A DNA stretch of 12,813 nt from Gemmatimonadota bacterium (GTDB lineage Bacteria; Gemmatimonadota; Gemmatimonadetes; Longimicrobiales; Gaopeijiaceae). The stretch spans positions 1-12,813 of the forward strand of contig JAHHMJ010000399.1 of assembly GCA_018678395.1 (NCBI GenBank). The letters are read 5' to 3'. Position 1 is the first letter of the stretch, and each line of letters opens with the position of its first letter. Below are positions 5,973-12,813 of this stretch, piece by piece. Under the pieces are notes generated by a model. It made no database searches, was not told the origin of the DNA, and worked only from the letters and a program-made list of their open reading frames with translations. Both the position numbers and the translations under genes were made by a program.

Positions 5973-7595
5973 GTGCTGTGGGACGCCCCCCTTTTGTCGA
6001 GTTGGGCTGATGCCTTCGAGGCGCGCTTCGGCGGGGCCCGCCTGCGAGCGGTCCGGCCCGAGTTCGAGGCGCGCCGGCTGACGCTGTACTTTCGCGACGC
6101 GACCCTGCTGATCCGGCTCCACCCGTCCGAGACGGGGCTCTTCCTGCTCGACGCCGCCGAGCCCCCGGCCGACGCCCGTCCGCTGGCGGCCCGGGTGCGA
6201 GGGGCGGGCTGCGCGCCGGACGACCGCGTCCTGACCCTCTCGTTCCTGCGGGTGCGCGGGAGCCCGGCTCAGGTCGACCTCTTCGTCGAGTTGATCCCGA
6301 ACCGACACAACCTGGCGCTCACGGAAGGTCCCGAGCGCACCGTGCGGACGCTGTTCCGCACGGAGGACGGTCGCCGGACCCTGCGGACCGGCCACCCCTA
6401 CGCCCCGCCGCCGGCGGGGAGCGATCGCGAGGGCCGGGACGCGGCGGTCACGCCCGAGCGGTGGCGCGAGGTCTGGGAGAGCGAGGCGACGGTGTCGCGT
6501 CGCCGACGCGCCTTGATCGGCGCGTTCGCGTGGACCTCGACCGTGAACGCCCGCGCCCTGGCCACGGCCGGTCCGGAAGACGGCCATGCCTGCTGGGCGA
6601 CGCTCGCGGCCGTGGCCCGCCGGGAGCGGCCGCCGATTCCGGTGATCCTCGCCGATCCGCGGGGGGCCCAACCGTACTCCGTGCCGCTCCCGGGGGTCGA
6701 ACACCGTCCCGTGTCGGACCTCTTCACGGCCGTCGATCTCGCGAACCGCACGGACGACGCCCCTCCCGCCGCTCTGCTCTCGGCGGTACTCGTCGAACGA
6801 CTGGCCGGCCACGTCGACGCCCTCCGGTCGCGGTGTGGACGCATCGAAGCCGAAGCCGCGGCGCTGCCGGACCCGGACGAACTCCGCGCGCTGGGCGACC
6901 TCCTGCTCGCGCGGTTCGGCGACGTTCCACAGGGGGGCGACTCGGTCGTGCTCGAAGGCTTCGACGGCGTCGAGGTGTCGATCCCCCTCGAGCCCGAGCT
7001 GAGCCCCGACGCGAACGCCCGACGCTACTACGACGAGGCTGCCCGGGCAGAGCGCGCGGCCGAACGACTCCCGGGGCTGGCCGCCGAGGCGCGGGAGGCG
7101 TTCCAGGCGGCGGCGACCCTGCTGGAGCGCGCGCAGAGCGGGGAGGCCGACGCCGCCGAGATCGAGGCGCGGCTCCCGGCCCGGGCGTCGTCGCGTGCGG
7201 CCGAGGGACCTGCGCTTCCCTACCGACGGTACCGGTCCAGCGGCGGCCTCGAGATCCGGGTCGGGCGTGGGGCCCGCTCCAACGACGATCTCACGTTCCG
7301 TCACAGCGCACCGGGCGACGTCTGGCTGCACGCGCGGGACGTCGCCGGAGCCCATGTCGTGCTGCGTTGGAGCCAGGACGGCAATCCCCCGCGGCGGGAT
7401 CTCGAAGAGGCCGCGGTCCTCGCCGCACTCGGGTCGAAGGCGCGGACGTCGGGCAGCGTACCCGTCGACTGGACGCGCCGCCGCTACGTCCGCAAGCCGC
7501 GCAAGGCACCGCCCGGGTTGGTGATACCCGAGCGCGTGTCGACCGTGTTCGTCGAGCCCGACCCCACCGTCGAAGAGAGGCTGAGGGTCGACTGA
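5973..7595 (+). CDS. rqcH: NFACT/RqcH-family ribosome quality-control protein
   Basis: Homologue of bacterial RqcH (Rqc2/NEMF/FbpA family), which binds stalled 50S subunits with peptidyl-tRNA, recruits tRNA-Ala and directs C-terminal alanine tailing of the stuck chain. It has 540 aa from the GTG at 5973 (553 aa if the upstream GTG at 5934 is used). NFACT-N spans about residues 4-190 and includes ELIPNRHNLAL, equivalent to the ELxGRxSNxIL block. An Asp-Arg pair (DDRVLTL, residues 84-85) appears to match the Asp97-Arg98 pair needed for tRNA binding in B. subtilis RqcH. A helix-hairpin/coiled-coil middle region (about 245-405) contains the characteristic NARRYYDEAARAERA. NFACT-R (about 416-520) has GARSNDDLTFR, DVWLHARDVAGAHVVL, an AAVLAALGSKAR helix and PPGLV. 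It stands alone, divergent from yqeK and convergent with trpA. It is diverged but intact. An adhesin role, as once proposed for FbpA, is less likely. Confidence 0.85.
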   Translation: MLWDAPLLSSWADAFEARFGGARLRAVRPEFEARRLTLYFRDATLLIRLHPSETGLFLLDAAEPPADARPLAARVRGAGCAPDDRVLTLSFLRVRGSPAQVDLFVELIPNRHNLALTEGPERTVRTLFRTEDGRRTLRTGHPYAPPPAGSDREGRDAAVTPERWREVWESEATVSRRRRALIGAFAWTSTVNARALATAGPEDGHACWATLAAVARRERPPIPVILADPRGAQPYSVPLPGVEHRPVSDLFTAVDLANRTDDAPPAALLSAVLVERLAGHVDALRSRCGRIEAEAAALPDPDELRALGDLLLARFGDVPQGGDSVVLEGFDGVEVSIPLEPELSPDANARRYYDEAARAERAAERLPGLAAEAREAFQAAATLLERAQSGEADAAEIEARLPARASSRAAEGPALPYRRYRSSGGLEIRVGRGARSNDDLTFRHSAPGDVWLHARDVAGAHVVLRWSQDGNPPRRDLEEAAVLAALGSKARTSGSVPVDWTRRRYVRKPRKAPPGLVIPERVSTVFVEPDPTVEERLRVD

Positions 7596-7617
7596 AGGTG
7601 AGCGGGTAGCGTCGGGC

Positions 7618-8439
7618 TCAGCCGTCGCCCTCGGCGGCGTCGCCCACGACGCCTTCGTCCATCGCCCCCCGCAGAGAGGCGACGAAGCGCGCCGCACCCT
7701 CGACCCCCTCGGCCTCGAGCTTCTGGATCAGCGCCGAGCCGACCACCACCCCGTCCGCGACTCCGGCGACCGCGCGCGCCTGTTCCGGCGAGCTGATGCC
7801 GAACCCGACGGCGACCGGGAGCCCGATGCGATCCCGGATCCGGTCCACCTCGGAGGCCAACTCCGAGCGCAACTCCGACCGTGCCCCGGTCACCCCGGTC
7901 CGTGAGATGTAGTACAGGAAGCCACCACCACCTCGCACGACGTCGGCGATACGGGCCTCGGCGGTGGTCGGGGCCAGCAGGCGGATCAGGTCGAGCCCGG
8001 CCCGCTCCAGCGCCCCCTCCATCTCGGGGTCGGACCCCGCCGGAAGATCGGTCAGCAGCACACCGTCGGCTCCCGCCTCCGCCGCCTCGGCGCAGAAGCG
8101 GTCGAGCCCGTAGTGGAAGATCGGATTCAGATAGGTGAAGAGAACGACGGGCGTGTCGCGTGTCTTGCGGAATCGGCGCACCATGTCGAGCACCCCCGCG
8201 ACCGTCATGCCGTTCTCGAGGGCCCGGAAGGACGACGCCTGGATGGTCGGCCCGTCGGCCAGCGGGTCCGAGAAGGGGATGCCCAGTTCGAGCACGTCGG
8301 CACCGGCGTCGTCCAGGGCCTCGAGAAGCGGGACCGTGTCGGCGAGCGACGGAAACCCCGCGGTCACGTAGGGCACCAGGACGGCGCGCCCCTGAGCGGA
8401 CCGCTCCGCGAAGCGGCGAGATATACGAGAGGAGGTCAT
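7618..8439 (-). CDS. trpA: Tryptophan synthase alpha subunit
   Basis: Alpha subunit of tryptophan synthase: cleaves indole-3-glycerol phosphate to indole and glyceraldehyde-3-phosphate and channels indole to TrpB. It is a 273-aa TIM barrel, close to the family's usual length. Catalytic Glu51 (VLELGIPFSDP) and Asp62 (LADGPTIQ) match Glu49 and Asp60 of the Salmonella enzyme. Other family marks are YVTAGFP (24-30), YLNPIFHYG, LLTDLP, the GVTGAR loop (182-187) and the phosphate-binding VGFGIS and GVVVGSA segments. The ATG at 8439 lacks a ribosome binding site (the upstream bases read CCTCC, the complement of one), so it may rely on ribosomes arriving from the HD-GYP gene that ends 26 bases upstream. 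It is last in the operon; its end faces the end of rqcH across 22 bases, without a clear terminator. Confidence 0.97.
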   Translation of the reverse strand: MTSSRISRRFAERSAQGRAVLVPYVTAGFPSLADTVPLLEALDDAGADVLELGIPFSDPLADGPTIQASSFRALENGMTVAGVLDMVRRFRKTRDTPVVLFTYLNPIFHYGLDRFCAEAAEAGADGVLLTDLPAGSDPEMEGALERAGLDLIRLLAPTTAEARIADVVRGGGGFLYYISRTGVTGARSELRSELASEVDRIRDRIGLPVAVGFGISSPEQARAVAGVADGVVVGSALIQKLEAEGVEGAARFVASLRGAMDEGVVGDAAEGDG

Positions 8440-8465
8440 GGAGGACCGGACGCCCGCTGGGACGG

Positions 8466-9869
8466 CTAGGTGATGTAGTCGGACACGCGGCTCCCGTATT
8501 TCTGCGGGTCCGTCGTCTTGAGAATGGTGCGGTGGGGACCGTCGGTCGGCTGATCGGAAAGATCGCACCAGACCGGGTCGTCGAGCGGGATCCCCATCTC
8601 GTCGGAGATGATCTTCACGCGCGGAAGGTGCAGGAGGTCCGGGTTGGTGTTCACCTCGGCGACGACCGCCATCTCCATGGTGTCGAGAATCGCGAGCGTT
8701 CCCACGGGAAACACACCGGTAGCCGTGATGAGAGCCTTCACCAGCAGCGGATCGTAGCCCCGCTGGGGGTTGTCTCGCATCTCCTTGAGCACTTCGTCCG
8801 GGGGGAAGGGCTTGTACTGGTAGGAGCGCACGCTCGTGCCCGCGTCGAATGCGTCGGCGACGGCGACGACACGCGAGAAGAGCCCGATCCGTCGAGACCG
8901 GTGGTTCGACGGGTACCCGGCGCCCGTTCCCTTCATGTGGTGCTCGTACGCCATGAGCATCTGGCGGTACGGCACGTCCGCGAAGCCCGCCATCCGGAAG
9001 AGCATCAGCAGGCCCTCCGTGGGATGCTCCCGTATCCGGGCCCACTCGTCGTCGTCGAGCCCCTCCGGCTTGTTGATGATCTCCTTCGGGATCCGCATCT
9101 TGCCGATGTCGTGTAGAAGCGCGCCCAGACCGAGTTCGTACAACTGGAGCTTGGTGAGCCCGAGCCGCTGCCCGATGACGACGCTGAAGATGCAGACGTT
9201 GACGCAGTGCGTGAACGTGTACTCGTCGAAATCCCGCAGCGTCGTCATGGTCATGATCGACGGCTCGTTGGCCAGCACCTGATCGACGATCCCCTGCACC
9301 GCGCGCTTGACCCGCCGCACGTTGACTGCGCGACCCAGGCGGAGATCCCCCAGCGCCTCCTTGGCCACCTGTACCGACTGCACGTACGTCCGCTTGGCCG
9401 CGTGGAGCGCCTCCTCCTTGTCGAGGTCGGTCAACTCGGACTCGGGCCGCGTGTGGATGTGCTCGACGGGGGTCGCCTCGAGCCGCTCGAGGAACGCTCC
9501 GTAGGGATCGTCCGGGTCCGGCTTCCGCAGAAGGAGCGAGAGGAAGGCGGCCCACTCGTTCCGCATCACCCCGGGCAGGACCTCCATCGACCCGATGCCG
9601 TGGTCCTGCAGCGTGCTCGCGAAACTCCCGAAGGTGGCGAAGTTGGAGAGATCGAGCCGCAGCCGGGTCTCGTTCAGGAAGAAGAACTCGCCGACCACAC
9701 GAAGCTCCATCCCGGCCTCGGCCTCCACCATCTTGTTCGCGATGGAGTGAAGCTCGTCGAGCGACTGCTGTACCGCCGCGTTCTCGATGGGGTAGAGCTT
9801 GAGAGCCCGCAGAGCCGCGTAGAGGTTGGCCAGAAGGCTCCGTCCGTATTTCTGCAGCCCCGCGCTCAC
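8466..9869 (-). CDS. HD-GYP phosphohydrolase with N-terminal domain shared with its neighbour
   Basis: Probable cyclic-dinucleotide phosphodiesterase of 467 aa, without membrane segments or a receiver domain. Residues about 12-114 form an N-terminal domain resembling that of the upstream HEAT protein (ALRALKLYPIEN at 19-30, GIGSMEVLPGV at 91-101). After a charged helical linker, the HD-GYP domain (about 205-400) keeps His221, His253-Asp254 (LLHDIGKMRIPKEIINKP), His282, His310-His311, GAGYP (316-320) and Asp339. Two usual residues of the HHExxDGxGYP motif are changed (Glu to Met312, Asp to Thr315). Position 217, four before the first ligand, is Tyr rather than the Glu used in trinuclear-site members, which hints at a two-metal site. 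A C-terminal extension of about 65 residues follows. The GTG start has AGGAGG upstream and overlaps the HEAT stop as GTGA, so the two are translationally coupled. Its substrate (c-di-GMP or another nucleotide) is inferred only from the family. Confidence 0.9.
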   Translation of the reverse strand: MSAGLQKYGRSLLANLYAALRALKLYPIENAAVQQSLDELHSIANKMVEAEAGMELRVVGEFFFLNETRLRLDLSNFATFGSFASTLQDHGIGSMEVLPGVMRNEWAAFLSLLLRKPDPDDPYGAFLERLEATPVEHIHTRPESELTDLDKEEALHAAKRTYVQSVQVAKEALGDLRLGRAVNVRRVKRAVQGIVDQVLANEPSIMTMTTLRDFDEYTFTHCVNVCIFSVVIGQRLGLTKLQLYELGLGALLHDIGKMRIPKEIINKPEGLDDDEWARIREHPTEGLLMLFRMAGFADVPYRQMLMAYEHHMKGTGAGYPSNHRSRRIGLFSRVVAVADAFDAGTSVRSYQYKPFPPDEVLKEMRDNPQRGYDPLLVKALITATGVFPVGTLAILDTMEMAVVAEVNTNPDLLHLPRVKIISDEMGIPLDDPVWCDLSDQPTDGPHRTILKTTDPQKYGSRVSDYIT

Positions 9870-11584
9870 GAGTCCTCCTGCCCGCCACGCATGGCTCGGC
9901 TGACGGCGCTGCGAACCACCAGATCCTCCTCGTCCTGCGCAGCGCGCAGGGCGCTCGCCGCCTCGGCCGTTCCGACCCTGCCGAGCGCCAATGCGGCACA
10001 GGCCCGCAACTCGGGCGCTTCCTTCCGCCCGAGGAACCCGCGGCCGTTGAGGAGCCGGTCGAGCACCTTCACCGCCTCTGGATCGCCGATCATGCCGTAG
10101 CCCTCGAAGAAGGCGATCCGCTCGCTGATCTCGGCGTTGCGCACTTCCTTGCTCAGGACGATCCGGCGGAAGCGGGCAGCGGCGGGGCGATAGCGGAGCG
10201 CACCGAGGGCACGGGCGGCCGCCATGCGCACTTCCCGCTCGGGGTCCTCGAGCGCGGCGACCAGCCCAGCCGCCGCCGCGGACGCCTTCAGGGCGGCCGC
10301 CGCCTCGATCGCGGCCAATCTCACGGACGGCTCCTCGCGGGCCATCAGATCGACGAGCATGCCGCCCACGTCCTCGAGCTTCAGGCGTCCCACCAGCCGC
10401 GCGGCGCCGGCCACGACCTGGGCGTCTTCCATGCCGAGCAGGCCGCGGAGCGAACGGGGGTAGGCGCGCGCGATCCCTTCGACCGCCTGCCGGAGTACGG
10501 GCTGCAGCTCCCGCAGTTCGGAACGTTCCGACGCATGGATCAGAGGGGGCAGCGCCCCGGCCCGCAGCTGAAGGAGAAAGCGCCCCAGTTCGGCCGGCGT
10601 CGGCCCGATGGAGCCGTCCTCCAGGGCGCGCACCAGCTCGAGGATCGTCTGCGGAGACGACACCTCGTCGAGCAGCGAGCTGAGGGTGCGGAGCAGGTCC
10701 GGGGTCAGAACGCCCTGCCGCGACTCCATCTGCCGCAATTCACTGAGAATCAGGGCCGCGTGGTGCAGGTGACCACGAGACAGCAGCGAGGGCAGCAGCG
10801 TGCGGCACACCGCGAGGATCTCCTGCTGACGCTCGGGGGCTTCGGGCTCCTCCAGCCGGTCCATGAGCGCGGCGACCACGTCGGTCCGGACGTCGCGTTC
10901 CATCTCGAGACGCAGCTCCGAGCGCAACTGCTCCATCTCGCGCGGGTCGAGCGCGTAGAGGGTCGGATTGAAGTCGTCCTGACTGACGGCAGATGGGGTC
11001 GAGCCGGGGGCGGGCCCTCCCGCCACGATCTCTGCCTGAAGAATCTCCTGAAGCGACTCGGCCGACGCCCCGGACCCCGCGTCGGGGATGTCGACGCCCT
11101 CGGCCGAGAGATCGACGAACTGATAGCGCAGGTTCTGGAGGTCCGCCTCCCAGAACAGCGTGATGAGATCGTCGCCGTCGGTCCGGCCGTGACGCGCACG
11201 CACGAGCACTCGCAGAAGCGCGGGCAGCTCGTCTTCGATCCCGGGCCGGAAGTCGAGGGCCCGGATGCCGTCCTTGAAGAAGAGGAAGGCGAGCGAATCG
11301 CTCTTCGAATCGGAGCGGTAGACCTCCGTGTCTTCGTAGAGGAGCCGGTCCTCGTCGACGATCACGGCGACGGACGGGAGCTCCTCCCACAGCGACGTGA
11401 AGGCATCGGCCAGGGCCGACACGAACCGGTGGTAGACGGGGTTGTTGACGTCGTAGAGCTGAAACGCCCTCAGGGCTTTCGAAAACGTGACGAACAACTC
11501 CGCCACCGCGTCGACCGGAAGCGTCGACTCGGCTTCCCACCCTGCATCGGCGGGTCCCGTCGGACTGGATAGAGGGTCGGTCAC
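9866..11584 (-). CDS. HEAT-repeat protein with N-terminal domain shared with the HD-GYP gene
   Basis: A 572-aa soluble protein of unknown function. Residues about 30-128 resemble the N-terminal domain of the next gene: KALRAFQLYDVNN (36-48) against AALRALKLYPIEN, then a strand-rich block and KDGIRALDFRPGI (104-116). A second conserved-looking patch, LFWEADLQNLRYQFVDL (143-159), is followed by a Gly/Ala/Ser/Pro-rich low-complexity linker (about 165-205) and a helical middle region (213-350). From about 360 to 565 there are helical HEAT-type repeats, clearest as PSVRLAAIEAAAAL, REVRMAAARALGAL and PELRACAALALGRVG. HEAT solenoids usually bind proteins, so a scaffold or regulator for the HD-GYP enzyme is the natural inference. 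No catalytic motif is seen. The GTG start is 21 bases after the trpB stop, with GGAGG 13 bases upstream, a long spacing. The stop overlaps the HD-GYP start. Confidence 0.85.
   Translation of the reverse strand: MTDPLSSPTGPADAGWEAESTLPVDAVAELFVTFSKALRAFQLYDVNNPVYHRFVSALADAFTSLWEELPSVAVIVDEDRLLYEDTEVYRSDSKSDSLAFLFFKDGIRALDFRPGIEDELPALLRVLVRARHGRTDGDDLITLFWEADLQNLRYQFVDLSAEGVDIPDAGSGASAESLQEILQAEIVAGGPAPGSTPSAVSQDDFNPTLYALDPREMEQLRSELRLEMERDVRTDVVAALMDRLEEPEAPERQQEILAVCRTLLPSLLSRGHLHHAALILSELRQMESRQGVLTPDLLRTLSSLLDEVSSPQTILELVRALEDGSIGPTPAELGRFLLQLRAGALPPLIHASERSELRELQPVLRQAVEGIARAYPRSLRGLLGMEDAQVVAGAARLVGRLKLEDVGGMLVDLMAREEPSVRLAAIEAAAALKASAAAAGLVAALEDPEREVRMAAARALGALRYRPAAARFRRIVLSKEVRNAEISERIAFFEGYGMIGDPEAVKVLDRLLNGRGFLGRKEAPELRACAALALGRVGTAEAASALRAAQDEEDLVVRSAVSRAMRGGQEDS
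9874..9879 (-). promoter_or_regulatory. Strong ribosome binding site of the HD-GYP gene
   Basis: AGGAGG on the minus strand, four bases before the GTG at 9869 and inside the last codons of the HEAT gene. It is the best such site in the operon and fixes the GTGA overlap. Confidence 0.7.
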
Positions 11585-11605
11585 GAGCCTACGACAACCT
11601 CCGCA

Positions 11606-12811
11606 TCAACTCCGTGGAAGGGAACGTCCCTCGACCCGCGCGACGTGGGCGACGTCCTTGTCGCCGCGTCCGCTCAGGCAGAGCAGAATCGGCCCTCGGT
11701 CCCCGTGACGGGGAGCCAGCGTCGAGAGGTACGCGATGGCGTGGGCCGTCTCCAGCGCAGGGATGATCCCCTCCAGTCGTGAGAGCCGGTGGAAGCCCGC
11801 CAGGGCGTCCTCGTCGGTTACCGACGCGTAGGTCGCGCGGCCCGAGTCCTTCAAATAGGAATGCTCGGGACCTACGCCCGGATAATCCAGTCCTGCGGAT
11901 ACCGAGTGCGCCGGCGCGACCTGCCCGTCCGCATCCTGGAGAAGGTAGCTCATGGCCCCGTGGAGCACACCCGGCCGGCCTGCCGAGAGCGTCGCCGAGT
12001 GCCGTCCGGAATCGATCCCCTCCCCCGCGGCCTCGACTCCCACCAGCTCGACCTCGGCATCGTCCACGAAGGCGTGGAAGATCCCCATGGCGTTCGAACC
12101 GCCGCCCACGCACGCCACGACCGCGGCCGGCAAACGGCCTTCGACCTCGAGCAGCTGGGCCCGGGCCTCGCGCCCGATGATGGCCTGGAAGTCGCGGACC
12201 ATGCGGGGGAACGGGTCCGGCCCGACCACCGAACCGATGATGTAGTGCGTCTCGCCGACGTTGGTCACCCAGTCCCGGATCGCCTCGTTGGTGGCGTCCT
12301 TGAGCGTCTGGGTGCCCGACGTGACGGGGCGGACTTCGGCGCCCATCAACTCCATGCGGTAGACGTTCAACGCCTGCCGCTCGACGTCCTCGGCGCCCAT
12401 GTAGACGACGCACTCGAGGTCGAACAGCGCGCAGGCCGTGGCCGTCGCCACACCGTGCTGTCCGGCCCCGGTCTCGGCGATGATGCGCCGCTTCCCCATG
12501 CGGCGCGCGAGCAGAACCTGTCCCACCGTGTTGTTGATCTTGTGCGCGCCGGTGTGATTGAGGTCCTCGCGCTTCAGCCAGATCGACGCCAGGCCGAGCT
12601 CGGCTTCGAGTCGGCGCGCGCGATACAGGGGTGTCGGTCGGCCCACATAGTCGCGCAGGAGGGCTCCGAGTTCCTCGCAGAAACCGGGATCCTCCTGCGC
12701 CTCCGCGTACGCCGCCACGAGTTCGTCGAGCGCGGCGATGAGAGTCTCCGGCACGTAGCGCCCCCCGAAGCGGCCGAACCGGCCCGGGGCGTCCAGCAGG
12801 GTCGATGTCAC
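11606..12811 (-). CDS. trpB: Tryptophan synthase beta subunit
   Basis: Beta subunit of tryptophan synthase: PLP-dependent condensation of indole with serine to give tryptophan; 401 aa, the normal TrpB1 length. The N-terminus has [12 protein letters not shown] (11-22). The PLP Schiff-base lysine is Lys91 in HTGAHKINN, and catalytic Glu113 is in AETGAGQHG. The PLP phosphate loop GGGSNA is at 236-241, and Ser380 in [10 protein letters not shown] contacts the pyridine nitrogen. These and the tight alpha-contact regions mark the TrpA-partnered TrpB1 class rather than TrpB2. The GTG start lies two bases from the window edge as TCGTGA, so an upstream gene (trpF is the usual neighbour) may end in a GTGA overlap there; that gene is not visible. 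It is the first visible gene of the operon trpB > HEAT > HD-GYP > trpA. The start and any ribosome binding site cannot be checked because the sequence ends. Confidence 0.96.
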   Translation of the reverse strand: MTSTLLDAPGRFGRFGGRYVPETLIAALDELVAAYAEAQEDPGFCEELGALLRDYVGRPTPLYRARRLEAELGLASIWLKREDLNHTGAHKINNTVGQVLLARRMGKRRIIAETGAGQHGVATATACALFDLECVVYMGAEDVERQALNVYRMELMGAEVRPVTSGTQTLKDATNEAIRDWVTNVGETHYIIGSVVGPDPFPRMVRDFQAIIGREARAQLLEVEGRLPAAVVACVGGGSNAMGIFHAFVDDAEVELVGVEAAGEGIDSGRHSATLSAGRPGVLHGAMSYLLQDADGQVAPAHSVSAGLDYPGVGPEHSYLKDSGRATYASVTDEDALAGFHRLSRLEGIIPALETAHAIAYLSTLAPRHGDRGPILLCLSGRGDKDVAHVARVEGRSLPRS

Positions 12812-12813
12812 GA

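Noticed and set aside
7596..7617. Possible bidirectional terminator between rqcH and trpA
   Set aside because: No stable stem followed by a T-run on either strand in the 22-base gap.
5787..7697. A 636-codon minus-strand open frame opposite rqcH
   Set aside because: Low-complexity Arg/Gly/Pro-rich translation running into both neighbours; the plus strand carries NFACT-N and NFACT-R motifs.
8440..9999. Upstream in-frame extension of trpA making a 793-residue protein
   Set aside because: The extension overlaps the HD-GYP gene in another frame and is compositionally shadow-like; TrpA homology starts at the ATG at 8439.

Overview
The window is about 12.8 kb of very GC-rich bacterial chromosome, densely coding, with frequent GTG starts and short or overlapping gene junctions. 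There is no mobile element, CRISPR array, rRNA or tRNA that I can see. The gene families and GC-skewed codon use fit a high-GC phylum such as Gemmatimonadota. That placement is an inference from gene content and protein flavour, not from a marker comparison.

Layout from left to right. (a) 1-2726, minus strand: aspS (aspartyl-tRNA synthetase) followed by a phoH-like ATPase that runs off the left edge. The two are coupled by an ATGA overlap with a G-rich quadruplex-type motif beside it. (b) 2727-2873 is a divergent intergenic region, followed by rlmN on the plus strand (2874-3950). (c) 3952-5827, minus strand: a three-gene overlapping unit, yqeK-like HD hydrolase > LytR_C-domain envelope protein > lepB (signal peptidase I). 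lepB ends one base from the end of rlmN. (d) 5828-5972 is a second divergent intergenic region, followed by a plus-strand NFACT/RqcH-family ribosome quality-control gene (to 7595). (e) 7618-12811, minus strand: trpB > HEAT-repeat protein > HD-GYP protein > trpA, in one tight apparent operon.

Most of the window is housekeeping: translation (aspS, rlmN, rqcH), RNA or ribosome-related ATPase (phoH), secretion (lepB), nucleotide cleanup (yqeK) and the last two steps of tryptophan synthesis. The part worth attention is (e). trpB and trpA encode the two subunits of one enzyme and are normally adjacent, but here they are separated by two signalling-type genes. Those two genes are translationally coupled, and their N-terminal ~100 residues resemble each other (LY-x-x-x-N motif, later a GI...PG block), suggesting a shared, apparently undescribed domain. 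One partner carries HEAT repeats and the other a nearly complete HD-GYP phosphodiesterase. This pair is the best candidate here for an undescribed system. Its function cannot be deduced from sequence alone.

Intergenic space is limited to 2727-2873 and 5828-5972 plus gaps of 1 to 26 bases, so no gene-free stretch exceeds 300 bases. Many long open frames opposite the real genes are by-products of the high GC content.
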